NCBI RefSeq assembly: GCF_029867415.1
Contig: NC_081183.1
Span: 38,336,655-38,400,654 of the forward strand
Source of the DNA: Vicia villosa
Lineage: Eukaryota; Streptophyta; Magnoliopsida; Fabales; Fabaceae
Length of the DNA: 64,000 nucleotides
Direction: 5' to 3'
Shown here: positions 35,551 through 46,574 of the stretch, one piece after another
Layout of the letters: each line of letters starts with the position of its first letter
Position numbering within the stretch: position 1 is the stretch's first letter
The notes under the pieces: model-generated
The model's database searches: none
Seen by the model: only the letters and a program-made list of their open reading frames with translations
Told to the model about the DNA's origin: nothing
Made by a program: the position numbers and the translations under genes

Positions 35551-36358
35551 GTGGATGGTTACAATGCTAAGTTCTACAAAGCTAGTTGGAGTGTTATTCA
35601 GCATGATATTATGAAGGTAGTACATGATTTCTTTGTGAATAACAGGATGTATAGGGCAGTCAATTGTGCTCTTGTGACTCTAATACCCAAAATTGCCAAG
35701 ACTATGAAAGAAATGAGACCTATAGCTTGTTGCACCACCTTGTACAAAATCATTTCCAAAGTACTCAAAACAAGGTTAAACACAGTGATAAATTCTGTTG
35801 TGGATGATAGTCAAACTGCCTTCCTCCCTGGGAAAAATATTCATGATAATATCATTCTGGCATTTGAATTGTTGAGAGGGTATAATAGGAAACATTTATC
35901 ACCTAGGTGTACAATTCAAATTGACCTACAGAAGGCCTATGATACTGTGGAATGGGATTCTCTGGAACAAATTATACAGGAAATGAGCTTCCCCAGACAA
36001 TTTATGCAGTGGATTATGATCATGGTTAGAGGTGTATCATACAGGTACTTGGTAAATGGGAAAGTGAGCAGCATTCTCCAAGCAAAAAGAGGGCTGAGAC
36101 AACGAGACCCAATCTCACCCCTTATGTTTACCCTTGTCATGGAATATTTACATAGGCACCTGGCTTCTCTCAAAAAAGAGGATGGCTTTAAATTTCACCC
36201 CAGATGTGCTAAGCTTGAGATTACCAACATCTGCTTTGCAGATGATTTACATCTATTTGCAAGAGGTGATGACAGTTCTATAAGGCACATGATGGAGAAG
36301 TTTCATCAATTCTCTGAGGCAACTGGCTTAAGGGCAAACCCTGCAAAATGTAAGATAC
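35551..36358 (+). pseudogene. LINE (L1-type non-LTR) reverse transcriptase fragment
   Basis: The plus-strand frame starts abruptly at DGYNAKFYKASWSVI and runs through LIPKIAKTMKEMRPIACC, FLPGKNIHDNIILAFELLRG, QIDLQKAYDTVEWDSL, RGLRQRDPISPLMFTLVMEY and the catalytic FADDLHLF, ending at GLRANPAKCKI. These are successive RT blocks of plant L1 LINEs. The endonuclease domain (5') and the RNase H/zinc-knuckle/poly(A) end (3') are missing. The left edge is a sharp junction inside the Helitron helicase. The right edge joins an Ogre LTR tail. No internal stop lies in the retained RT part. Confidence 0.88.
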
Positions 36359-37057
36359 ATTCCCGCACTTTAAAATTCTTTACATATAAAACTGCGTGTA
36401 TGTCAAAGATAATAACTGAAGCGTTAGATCACTAATTTCAAAGACAAAAAAAAATATCTGAAAATAAAACACAATCACACTTACACCTCTTAGGGTAATC
36501 CCTCTGTTACTCTTTTCAAAATTAATTCTACTGTTTAAAATACAATTCAAACAATTTCTTTCTGTATCCAGTCAAAGAATATTTTCTAAAAGAAAATAGG
36601 AAAGGACCTTATAAATTTAGGGTAGATCTCCTAATTGCTTGCTCAAAATCAAACAAAACTTTCAAAAAGATAACACTTTGTATATATCCAAACAAGGATC
36701 ATTACGAAGTTAAAAAATCTTTTTTTTTCAAAGTATCTTTCAAAAGATAGAACACTTTGTATACATCCGCACAAGGATCATTACAAAGTTAAATTACAAA
36801 GGTATTTAAAACCACATACAAGCATTTCAAAGCAAGACAAATGATTCAAACAAGTGAGCTAAGCAATTAAGAGCCCATGGATAACCATGGATACAAAGGG
36901 GTGCTAATACCTTCCCTTTGTATAACCTACCCCTGAACCCAAAATCTCTTAAAGGTCTTTTTCTGTTTCTTTTATAAACCTTTCCTTAATTTGATAAAAT
37001 AAAAGTCGGTGGCGACTCTCTGATTTTCTAAACTCAAAAATAAAAGAAGAGTCAGTT
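36359..37057 (+). repeat. Ogre-type LTR 3' fragment, plus orientation
   Basis: Closely resembles the last 740 bp of the element E LTR (51355-52100): ACTGCGTGTATGTCAAAG, then CACTTTGTATA words, CTTCCCTTTGTATAACCTAC and GGTGGCGACTCTC. It carries the PBS-like decamer TGGCGACTCT at 37010-37019. It is truncated at both ends and not followed by a PBS. Confidence 0.8.
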
Positions 37058-37077
37058 CGTATCCCACGAAAAAACCG

Positions 37078-37690
37078 AGGACGACAGTAATGCCTGAGCC
37101 AGTGACATATTGATATTTGTGAACTGATACTTAGGTGCGTCTGACTTGCGTCCTTGTTGTGGAACTGGTGTAGAGATCAGAATTGTCCCCACAAATTGGT
37201 TGTGTTTATTACAACCTTTCCGATTGTACACAGCATTAGCCATGTGAGGTCCCTCAAGTGAGTTGAAGTCAATGATCTTGTCATCAATGAGGTCTTGAAT
37301 CTTGTGCTTCAATTGCCAACAGTCCTCTGTATCATGACCAGGACTATTCGAATGATAATCACGTCTCGCATGGTACTTATACCCAGGAATGGGATTGGTA
37401 GGAAATGAATATGGAGGCAATAGAGTTATCAAGTTCTGATTGAGCAGTTGTCGCAGAACTTGAGACAGCGGCATGTGCAGTGGAGTAAATGATCGCTTAG
37501 GTTTGGATTTCCGACTACCTTGAAGCTTATTTTAATTCTTCTCTTTCTTGATCAGAAGTGTCTTTAATTCTTCTTGGCCCTTGGCCAAGTTAAGGATCAT
37601 CTCTTGGAACTGGTTGTTCTGAGCCTGAAGATTTTGACTGATTGCTCGAGATCCATAATGCTGAAATAAACAGCGAGGAAGGATGAGAGA
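37078..37690 (-). pseudogene. gag: Ogre gag fragment (element F)
   Basis: On the minus strand, the reading begins with HYGSRAISQNLQAQNNQF and continues past an in-frame stop near 37530 into 37474-37078: PLSQVLRQLLNQNLITLLPP, YHSNSPGHDTEDCWQLKHKI, QDLIDDKIIDFNSLEGP. The His/Cys-containing SPGHDTEDCWQLK block is characteristic of Ogre/Tat gag. The frame is lost at the junction with the LTR fragment near 37078, so the remaining gag and all of pol are missing. Confidence 0.8.
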
Positions 37691-38817
37691 CCTATTGTAA
37701 GAAACCTGTTATGCGATGTTATGAATGTAGATGCAATGTTTTCAAGGATCTTTAAGGAATTTAGTTAGCAACATTAGAAAATGATTTAGTCGTATCTTCG
37801 TCTGAAGAACTCTGATTCTTGGATGCTCTTCGATGGGAATCAAGCTCACCATATCGAGTGGGTCATCTCCTTTGATTCGAGATACTTATGAATTTGAAGG
37901 TACATGGCTAGAGGAAAATAAATCCTCTTGCCCCTTGATAGGTACCGAGTCTTTGAATTGGAAGGTGTGTGGCCAGAGGAAAATAAATCCTCTTTCCCCT
38001 AGATAAGAGTTCGGTCCTTGATAAGAGCACCTGAAATTGTGCGCCCTAAATTCCTAAGATCCTTGAAAGGGTTAGATAAATCATGTTATGCTTATGATGT
38101 CATGATGTCATGATGTCATGATGTTATGCAAATGTAATGCATCAGGCAAAACGTAGGGTAATAAGGACAAACAAGTCCTACAAGGAAAACCTACAAGGAA
38201 ACCAAAGGGTTAGTAGCACACACAAGCAAGTCACACAAACGTCCTTAGGTTTAAAGGCTTGCATGGAGTTTGACTAGGTAACTACCCTTCCCCAAAGGTA
38301 CTTCTAAGGATAAGGATGATATCAGCAACAAGTTCTATGAGTTATTCAGAATTGTCAGCCCTTCTAAAGCACTCTCGGACATGATGCATTTGCACCATGC
38401 AATGATACTTTGAGAGAGAACCTATCTGAATTGTAGCATCGGGTAGCGACTAGTTCTCAACATTTGTCAAGAGTAGTCCCCCCACTACGTTCCTAAAGGC
38501 CAAGATGGGTTAAAGGGTAACTAAAGGTCCTTGAGCTCCGGCGCACCCAAAGTTACATACATAGACCTCCCTCATTTGAGAAAGGTGTGCATATATCTAT
38601 GGAGTCCTAACTCAAGCGTGAACTTCACATTGACTCATCTCCGATATATGTGAAAGAGGTCGCCATGACTATGCCACTCCTATCTTAAGTGTACTTGAAT
38701 CCGGGTGTAGGATTCGTCCTTCATTTAATTCCCAAGCAACCTTAAAAATAAAGCAAGCAAAGCAAACATTTAAGTGATCCTAAACTTTAAGGTAACCCCT
38801 CTTTTAATTCGAAAGCA
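37691..38817 (-). other. 5' leader of Ogre element F
   Basis: Noncoding region between gag and the PBS. It includes repeated AGAGGAAAATAAATCCTCTTGCCCC-type words (37912-38010) also found in element D (54400-54560), and a short ATGATGTC tandem at 38093-38125. No ORF was recognised. Length and position fit the long leader of Ogre elements. Confidence 0.75.
38093..38125 (+). repeat. Short tandem repeat, about four ATGATGTC units
   Basis: Repeats of TGATGTCA read into GATGTTATGC. Comparable ATG/TGT-rich stretches lie near 59195-59285 in element D. Confidence 0.8.
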
Positions 38818-38835
38818 TCCCCAGCAGAGTCGCCA
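38818..38835 (-). other. Primer binding site of Ogre element F (tRNA-Arg type)
   Basis: The minus strand reads TGGCGACTCTGCTGGGGA, the primer site known for Ogre elements (complementary to tRNA-Arg). It lies four bases from the LTR end at 38840. Confidence 0.92.
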
Positions 38836-38839
38836 GTTC

Positions 38840-40530
38840 TGTAATACGGTGAACTGACTTTTAAAAGAAATGTGCGGATAGCAAGAGTCGCCACCGACTT
38901 TTATTTTATCCAATTAGAAAGGAAAAAAGAACAGGAAAAACCTTTGAAAGATTTTGAGTTCGGGGGGGTAAGTTATACAAAGGGAAGGTGTAAGGCACCC
39001 TTTGCATCCATGGTTATCCATGGGCTCTTAATTGCTTAGCTCACTTTGTTTTCAAAATGTTTGAATTGTTTGAAAAGTAGGGTGTGAATAGAAATTTGAA
39101 TAAGAACTTTAGCTTATAAATAAGCGTAGTCTTTTAGAATTTGATTTTGAAAAGAAGTGGGAAAATATTTTGATTTGAATTTGAATTTGAAATAGGAGCA
39201 AGCAATTAGTAGCAACTACCCTAAGTTTGAAAGACCGTTCTTTTAGCTTTTCGGGCGAAAGGGTCTATCCATACCATGAGAGGGCAGGAAGTCTTTCAAT
39301 TGGATGTTTAAGGGTCATCGAGAATAATCGTTCGCCACAAGACTGTCCCTACCATAAAGAGGGCAGGTAGTCTAAGGGAAGGATATAATAGTCATTTTAT
39401 CTTTTTAGGCATCATGCGAGGATACCTTAGCAATAGGGACAATCATTCTTTATAAGGCGACCTCGAGGGAGTTTCAATAACTTTGAAGGCGACATTTGCT
39501 TTAGGTATCCTCAGAATCGAGGGACTTGACTATTTTTAGGCAACAAAATTAAGGCAACAAGGCAACAGTAATAAGGCAACAGGCAACAAGAGGGATTACC
39601 CTAAAGGTGTGTGGGTGCACAATCACGTGGTTAATTCGATGATATTTATCTTGTAAATTAGTGGTCTATGTTCAATTCATGGTTTATCACTCCCTAGGGT
39701 TACTAACCACGCAGTTTAAAAATGCAGAAATTAAAGCAGAAGAAATAAAAGTTCCTACGCTATTACAATAAACACCTGTGGGCAGAAATTTAAAGGCGTA
39801 AATTAAAAGGCAGAAAATAAAAAGCCCTAATTACTATTACATCAAAATTGAATAAGCGACCTATACACCTTCTAGAATTTAAATAAAAAAATTAAATAAA
39901 TAGATAGATAAAAAATGAAGGCAGAATTGAATAAAGGCAAAATTTAAATGGCGGAAATTAAATAATTAAATAAATGTCATAAATAAATAAAGGCAAAAGT
40001 AAAATAAAGGCACGCGACAATCATAGAGTGTGTGATGAGAAGAGAAATTCGCAAATAAAAATGTAGTTCAGGAAAATCAAGGTTAAAATTTTTAAGGGTA
40101 AAATCCTAGTTGACGGACAACACCTACCAAAATATGTGATCTTTTAGGGTTAAAGGGCAAAGATAAGTGATGAAAATCTAACATTAATAGTTATTATCAA
40201 AATTACAATTTTAAAAATAAATGTTAGCATAAAAATCCTAATTTTTATAAACCTAAGTCTAAAAATTAAATTATGATTAAACCTAAAATTAAGTTAATTA
40301 ATCTAAATTAAAACCCTAAGTTAAAACTAAATTTTATTATTAATCTAAAATTAAAATTGTTATATAAAAAGGTTTTTAAGAGTTTTAAAAAAAAAACTAA
40401 AAATGACCATGTTAAAAAATTTAATTAGTTTAATTAAAAGAGAAGAGATAATATAAAAAATAAAAATAAATAAAAACCTGGCGTTGGAAATCTGGTGTGT
40501 TTGCTTTCTGAGGGTTTATGGTAGGGAAGC
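38840..40530 (-). repeat. 5' LTR of Ogre element F, truncated by element C
   Basis: The minus-strand LTR ends ATTACA at 38840, next to the PBS. It carries the U5 decamer TGGCGACTCT at 38884-38893 (minus) and the CTTCCCTTTGTATAACTTAC-like module near 38970. The upper part is AT-rich. It is cut at 40530 by the 5' LTR of copia element C, so its start is not in place. Confidence 0.85.
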
Positions 40531-41678
40531 TGTTAGAACAAGAATTGTTCTGATCAATAATCTTAGTTTTGATGATAACAATGTATATGAATTTTGCTCA
40601 AGATAATGTGGTACTCTAATCCTATGCAATTTCCTTTTCAGGAAATATATAAAGAGTATGCACAAATCAGCGCTAAGAAGCTTTGACTCAGAAGGTTCAG
40701 TATGCAACTTCAGCACATGGTCTGGCAAGACATCAGAAGATGGTCAAGCAGAATCAGAACATGGTCTATTAGAAGCATCAGAAGAACTTGAGTTCAGAAG
40801 CAGAAGCACTGAAGTCATGGAATCACGCTCAGAAGCATATCAAGATCAGAAGATCAGAAGATGCTCTGCACCAAGCTGTTTGTACTCTGATGATTTTCAA
40901 CGTAGTATTTACAAAGAACAAATCAGAATCAAGTACTAGATGGCAGGCTACGCTGACTGACAAAAGGAACATTAGAAGCTATTAAAGGCAATGTCAGTAG
41001 TCACAGCAAAAGCAAGGCTCGAGGTAGTTGACAAAACAGTGAAACATTAAATGCAATGCTGTACGGAATACGCAAAGCATTAAATGCTCCCAACGGTCAT
41101 CTTCTCAAACGCCTATATAAATGAAGTTCTGATGAGAAGCAAGGTTACCGATTCTAAACAATTTCTGTGAATATTAACTTGCTGAAACGCTGTTCAATTC
41201 AAAGCTCAGAAACTTCATCTTCAACCTCACTACATTACTGTTGTAATACTTTAGTGAGTATAAGCTTAAATCTGTAAGAGAAATATCACAGTTTGTGATT
41301 ATCACTTTTAAGAAGCAATTGTAATACTCTTAGAATTTGTTTACATTAATTTGTAAAGGACTAGAGTGATCGGGTTATGATCAGTATACTCTAGAGAAGT
41401 CTTAGAAGGTCTCTAAGCAGTTGTCCCTAGAGTGATCAAGTTGTGATCAGAAGACTCTAGAAGACTTAGAAGTTGTCTAAGTGGAAAACCATTGTAATCT
41501 CGTGTGATTAGTGGATTAAATCCTCAGTTGAGGTAAATCACCTTGTATAGGGTGGACTGGAGTAGTTTAGTTAACAACGAACCAAGATAAAAATACTTGT
41601 GCAAATTATTTTTATCTTACGAGTTTTGAAACTACACTTATTCAAACTCCCCCTTTCTAAGTGTTTTTCTATCCTTCA
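40531..41678 (+). repeat. 5' LTR of element C
   Basis: 1,148 bp starting TGTTAGAACAAG and ending ATCCTTCA. A TATATAAAT motif is at 41114-41122. It is homologous to the LTRs of A and B, with small indels. Confidence 0.94.
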
Positions 41679-41679
41679 A

Positions 41680-41692
41680 TTGGCATCAGAGC
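41680..41692 (+). other. Primer binding site of element C
   Basis: TTGGCATCAGAGC, identical to element A, one base after the LTR. Confidence 0.9.
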
Positions 41693-41764
41693 GCCGGTTC
41701 TAAGGTGCAAGCACTTAACCGTGTTTAGAAAAGATTCAGGAAGAGAAAAACGCTTCAGTAAAAG

Positions 41765-42286
41765 ATGGCTGGTGAAATTTTAACAAATACATCTACATCT
41801 ACATCTGGCTCTGCTGAGCAATACAATGGTAATGGTAACAATGGTTACACTAGACCACCAATATTCGATGGTGAAAACTTTGAATATTGGAAACATAAAT
41901 TGGAAAGTTACTTTCTTGGTCTGGATGCTGATCTATTGGATCTTCTGTTGGATGGTTACAAACATCCTGTTAAAACTACTGGTGTACGGCTCACGAGAAG
42001 CGAAATGACTGATGATCAAAAGAAAGATTTCAAAAATCATCACAAATGCAGGACTGTTTTGCTGAATACTATCTCTCATGCTGAGTATGAGAAGATATCT
42101 AACAGGGAAACGGCTCATGACATATATGAGTCCTTGAAAATGACTCATGAAGGAAATGCTCAAGTCAAGGAGACCAAAGCTCTTGCACTAATCCAGAAGT
42201 ACAAAGCCTTCAAGATGGAGGATGATGAAGACATTGAGAAGATGTTTTCAAGATTTCAAACTCTGACTGCTGGATTAAGAGTTCTG
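41765..42286 (+). pseudogene. gag: Gag N-terminal fragment of element C
   Basis: ATG at 41765 opens MAGEILTNTSTSTSGSAEQ, then FDGENFEYWKHKLESYFLGL and THEGNAQVKETKALALIQKY, ending at AGLRVL where Helitron sequence begins and the frame stops within two codons (TAA 42293-42295). The retained 174 codons have no internal stop, so C was probably young when it was truncated. The CCHC knuckle and pol are missing. Confidence 0.9.
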
Positions 42287-43953
42287 GTAGGATAACGAAA
42301 TATGCATGATTTTGGAAATATAAATAATAAAATATATATTTAAGGAATCTTTTATTTTTACATAAAAAAAGTACAGTGCATCAAAAACTTTAACGTTACT
42401 AACCTGGTGAATTTAACAATCGACGTTTATCATATAAAATTCCATCCGATAGAGTTTCCCAAGTTTGTTCCCAAACATTTAATGGGTCACTCATTGAGGA
42501 AGACAACAACATATTTGCAAATATATTTCGAATATAAAATCCATAACCAATAAGAGAAATTCATTGATAGCATCAATGGATTCACGATCATTGGCCAGTA
42601 AACCTAGTGCACCATATGCTTCTCGAAAAGTGTCATACATGCGACCATAAACTATTCTTATATCCTCAAAGCAAGTACATCCAACTTGAACATTCAATAA
42701 TAGCCTCATATAGTATAGTTATTGAGTACTTGGGGGCACAAATGTAAGTATTCCTACTAATACACCTCTTTTGCGTGGTTTCTAAAATCGACCATCTGAG
42801 TCATATGTAAACATACTTGGAAACTAGACATAAGTTAGTGTGCGACCTTCCATATATTTTGTATTGGCTTCCATCCATGCTAAAAACATAGTGTTTCTAT
42901 CTTTATTGAAAGCCATGGCATTCCCCAAATTAGAATTATCCTCGAAGACCACCCTCTGCTCACCATGTAAGTGAAATGTCAATCGTTGGATTGGAGGCCA
43001 TCTACTGTGAATATCAAAAGCAAAGATTCTCCATATTGACTTAGAAGGTGATAAATACCTACAATCATAATATTGTTGTATTTCATCCATGCATTCTTCA
43101 TCATCAATCTAAAATGCAGTTGTGATTCTATCAACACCTTTCATGATATACTTAAATAAATACTTAATGCAATGTGACTTATTGCAATACTCTATATTGA
43201 CACGGGCTCGGTACTTCATGATTAAACTAGGATAATACGGGACAACGCTTCGGTTGTCCAATCAAACATCTTTTCGCAAAATTGTAACTCCGAGATTTCG
43301 GCGTCGATATTGAGGATATCCTCTCTCATCAAATGATGTTCGAGGAACAAACTTCTTTGGATAAAATTTAGAACAACAACAATCCTTCATGCAAAGTGAA
43401 TTAAGTCTAGCAAAACCACATGGTCCATGAATCATGAAACTTGTTATGGCATCAAATAACTTAGGGAAGAATCAGTTGTCAGGTAATTCCACATAAATTA
43501 CTGAGTTGATAGATTCAGCTGAATCAAGTTTGTCTCGACAATCTAACCATAATAGAATGTGCGCATGTGGCAACCTCTTTTTTGAAACTCTATAGTATAT
43601 AAACCTAAAAAATAACAATTTTTTAAAAATACAATATTATATTAATATACACACATGTGTGTGTGTGTGATGGGGGGTTTAACTATAAATAGCGTTACAA
43701 AATAAAAAATATATAATAATGTAAATATAAATGATTTAAAACCAGAATAAATACTTGCTATGACTCTACCAAAGAATTGACCTTTTTTTAAAATCCTTTA
43801 TCATTTCCTCAAGTTTTATTTGGAAAACCCTACAACTAATATTAGGTCTGTATGCTGCATAGTTTCCAAATTTTGATAAATGTCGTTGAATGTCTTCCCA
43901 TTTTGAATTACATGTAACTGTTAAGAACATATCAGGATACCCATACTTTTTGC
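42287..43953 (-). pseudogene. Helitron Rep (HUH) and helicase N-terminal region
   Basis: Rolling-circle initiator part of a Helitron. On the minus strand from 43953: KKYGYPDMFLTVTCNSKWED, an intron-like AT stretch with a TG microsatellite (43607-43742), then KKRLPHAHILLWLDC with the two metal-binding His of the HUH motif (43559-43567), MIHGPCGFARLNSLCMKDCC, and the tyrosine block CNKSHCIKYLFKYIMKGVDR with both Tyr kept. Next come CRYLSPSKSIWRIFAFDIHS and the helicase start VGCTCFEDIRIVYGRMYDTF (42709-42497). Several in-frame stops are present. The last 310 bp duplicate 35235-35550. The 5' end is lost at the N gap. Confidence 0.88.
43649..43670 (+). repeat. CA/TG microsatellite
   Basis: A short ACACACATGTGTGTGTGTGTG dinucleotide run within the Helitron intron-like region. 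Confidence 0.9.
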
Positions 43954-44053
43954 NNNNNNNNNNNNNNNNNNNNNNNNNNNNNNNNNNNNNNNNNNNNNNN
44001 NNNNNNNNNNNNNNNNNNNNNNNNNNNNNNNNNNNNNNNNNNNNNNNNNNNNN
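43954..44053. other. Assembly gap, 100 N
   Basis: Exactly one hundred N, the usual placeholder for a gap of unknown length. Helitron sequence ends on the left and Ogre integrase begins on the right, so the true distance and even adjacency are unknown. Confidence 0.99.
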
Positions 44054-45311
44054 GGAAAAACCATGGTTCCATGAAGTAAAAAGATATCTCGAAGCTCAGG
44101 AGTACCCTGAAGGGGCATCCATTAATGACAGAAAGTTTCTAAGGAGATTTGCTGCCAAATTCTTTCTAAGCAATGGAACCCTATACAAACGCAACCATGA
44201 CTCGACTTTACTTCGCTGTGTAAACAAGAAGGAAGCAGAACAGATCATGGAAGAAATACACAATGGTGCCTTTGGTACTCATTCCAGTGGACATACAATG
44301 GCTAAAAAGATCCTTAGAGCAGGTTATTACTGGTCTACCATGGAAACAGACTGCCATCATCACTCCCGAACATGTCACAAATGCCAGATATATGCTGACA
44401 AAGTACATGTACCTCCAGTTCCATTAAGCGTCCTGACGGCTCCTTGGCCTTTTGCAATGTGGGGTATTGATATGATTGGAGAAATCAAACCTACTGCCTC
44501 CAACGGACATCGCTTTATCCTGGTCGCTATTGACTACTTCACAAAGTGGGTAGAAGCAGCTTCATTTGCTTCTGTCACCAAAAATGTGGTGGCCCGGTTC
44601 ATCAAATACAATCTCATTTGTCGGTATGGCATCCCTGAACGGATTATCACGGACAATGGCACAAATCTAAACAACAGAATGATTACTGAACTTTGCACAC
44701 AGTTCAAAATCAAGCATCATAATTCCTCTCCATATCGACCAAAGATGAACGGCGCGGTGGAAGTTGCCAACAAGAACATCAAGAAAATCATACAAAAAAT
44801 GACAGTAACCTACAAAGACTGGCATGAGATGTTACCTTTTGCTCTTCATGGTTATCGCACATCTGCGCGTACTTCGACAGGGGCAACTCCATTTTCCTTA
44901 GTCTATGGTATGGAGGCAGTTCTTCCAATTGAAATTCAGATTCCTTCCCTAAGGATTATGAAAGAAGCCAATCTAGACGAAGACGATTGGATTCAAACAC
45001 GGTCGGACCAGATAAACTTGATTGATGAGAAAAGGCTCGCAGCTATTTGTCATGGTCAGCTATACCAAAAGCGTATGATCAAAGCCTTTAACAAAAAAGT
45101 CAAAAGTCAAGCATACCAAACTGGTGGCTTGGTTGTCAAACGCATCATCTTACCACAAGGTGATCCCAGAGGCAAATGGACTCCCACCTACGAGGGACCG
45201 TTCATAATCAAGAAAATATTCTCCGGCGGCGCCATGTTGCTTACCACCATGGATGGCGAGGATTTCCCACACCCTGTGAATGCCGACATAGTCAAAAAAT
45301 ACTTCTCTTAA
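44054..45311 (+). CDS. pol: Ogre element E integrase (C-terminal part of pol)
   Basis: DNA integrase that inserts the cDNA copy of the element. The frame enters from the gap and runs about 419 codons to TAA 45309-45311 with no internal stop. In order: KFLRRFAAKFFLSNGTLYKR; the zinc finger with His of EEIHNGAFGTHSSGHTMAKK and Cys of CHKCQIYADK; catalytic Asp in MWGIDMIGEI; Asp in ERIITDNGTNLN; and Glu in NGAVEVANKNIKK. A GYRTSARTSTGATPFSLVYG block and a C-terminal KWTPTYEGPFIIKK DNA-binding segment follow. DDE and HHCC residues are all present. RT, RNase H and protease would lie in or before the gap. This is the least damaged coding region in the window. Confidence 0.92.
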
Positions 45312-45330
45312 AAAGAAAAAAAACAGCTCG

Positions 45331-45473
45331 CTAAGTTGAAAACCTGAAAGGGCAACTTAGGCAAAAAAATGAGCGTCTCGGTGGATTGAAAACCCGAAAG
45401 GGCGGTCCAGGCAAAAATTAGAGACTAAACAAATACTATCCCGGTAGGCTGAAAACCTGAAAGGGCGGCCTAG
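45331..45473 (+). ncRNA. Three tandem hairpins with GAAA loops in the element E transcript
   Basis: Copies at 45331-45360, 45381-45410 and 45444-45473 have the same plan: an outer stem, an AAAA bulge, an inner CCY/GGG pairing, and a GAAA loop. Outer arms are CTAAGTTG with CAACTTAG, TGGATTG with CGGTCCA, and TAGGCTG with CGGCCTA. The arms change together, with G-U pairs allowed in RNA, while bulge, inner stem and loop stay constant. Each copy is followed by GCAAAAA or a close variant. Function is unknown; it could act in RNA packaging, stability or 3' processing. Confidence 0.65.
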
Positions 45474-46299
45474 GCAAAAGTTAGGGAATGAAGCATACAA
45501 CTGTGTTCCGTTCAGCTGCCTACTCACCATCAAGATTCAACACCTCAAAGACACTGATCAGTCTAATCACTTTCTTCCAACAAGTGAGGGATGAGATGCT
45601 CGAAGACAGATTGGCAATAGCAGAGTTGAAACTTGACTGGATCATTTTCACATAGCTATTTATCTTCATAAATATTTTTCAAAACTTTCTGACAGTTTCC
45701 TACTTCTAGTATTGTTGTCTCCCTGTGCTAACCCGCCTATCATGGCTCTTTTCAATGCAGCTCTTTCAAAAATCACTATTTTCATTTTTTCTGTTTAAAT
45801 ACGTAAGCGTCCCAATGATAATTTTGAATGAGCATGTGCATTTGAATATGATTGATGTTTACCAGGAAAAACAGGAATAGCATTCAGGAAATGTCCCGAT
45901 CATCTGGACATCATTCCATCAGAAGGAAATCACCAAGAGAAACGCATTTCTCAGCAAATTCCTCAAAAAGATTTTCTCTTCAAAAGAAGTCTTATTCCCC
46001 AGCAGGTTTGCTCCAGATTACTATCTTCAGAAGGTGTGATCCCCGCACCCGGACTTGGTCAGATAGTGCATCGGAGGATTATGCATCTTCCTCATTCCCA
46101 TTTGAAAGGGCATCAGAACTTCCAGTTACCTTTGGTTCCCCAAGCAGTAGTCAAAGATCCTTCAAAGGGATACCCGGGTTCTCAAAGAATTTCCCCAGAC
46201 GAGGGTACTCAAGCAAGACAAAAGATCATCTACGATCACAATACATTCATGTCCAGCTGACTAGTGGGAATTTATTTTTCCAATTAGAAGCTTGACATC

Positions 46300-46385
46300 A
46301 CATTCACACATTCATACATTCACATAATCATACATCATGCATCATACATCATACATCATGCACAACATAACATGCATATTTCTCC
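46300..46385 (+). repeat. CATACAT/CATGCAT simple repeat
   Basis: A stretch of CATTCA, CATACAT and CATGCAT words with about ten irregular copies. Confidence 0.8.
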
Positions 46386-46574
46386 GGGAATATCTCACAT
46401 TTACATGCATCATAAACATTGCATATCACTAACTTGATTTTTCAGGTAGGCAGATATCTTCAACAAAGATGTTCTCAATCACATGCCATGTTCACCTGAA
46501 TTCCATGAACGGTTCTCTCAGATATAATCAAGCCGAAGATTCATTCTGATCACTTACCAACTCAAAAACAAGCA

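Larger units (their letters stand above)
40531..42286 (+). mobile_element. Ty1-copia SIRE/Maximus element C, 5' fragment
   Basis: 5' LTR, PBS and the first half of gag of a third SIRE/Maximus element. At 42286, within gag, the sequence switches abruptly to Helitron sequence. No 3' LTR is present. It is nested at the outer side of the Ogre F LTR. Confidence 0.93.

Noticed and set aside
45852..46295. 147-codon open frame downstream of the Ogre E integrase
   Set aside because: Ser/Arg-rich, low-complexity, no recognised domain, and located in the 3' noncoding region of Ogre; most likely chance.
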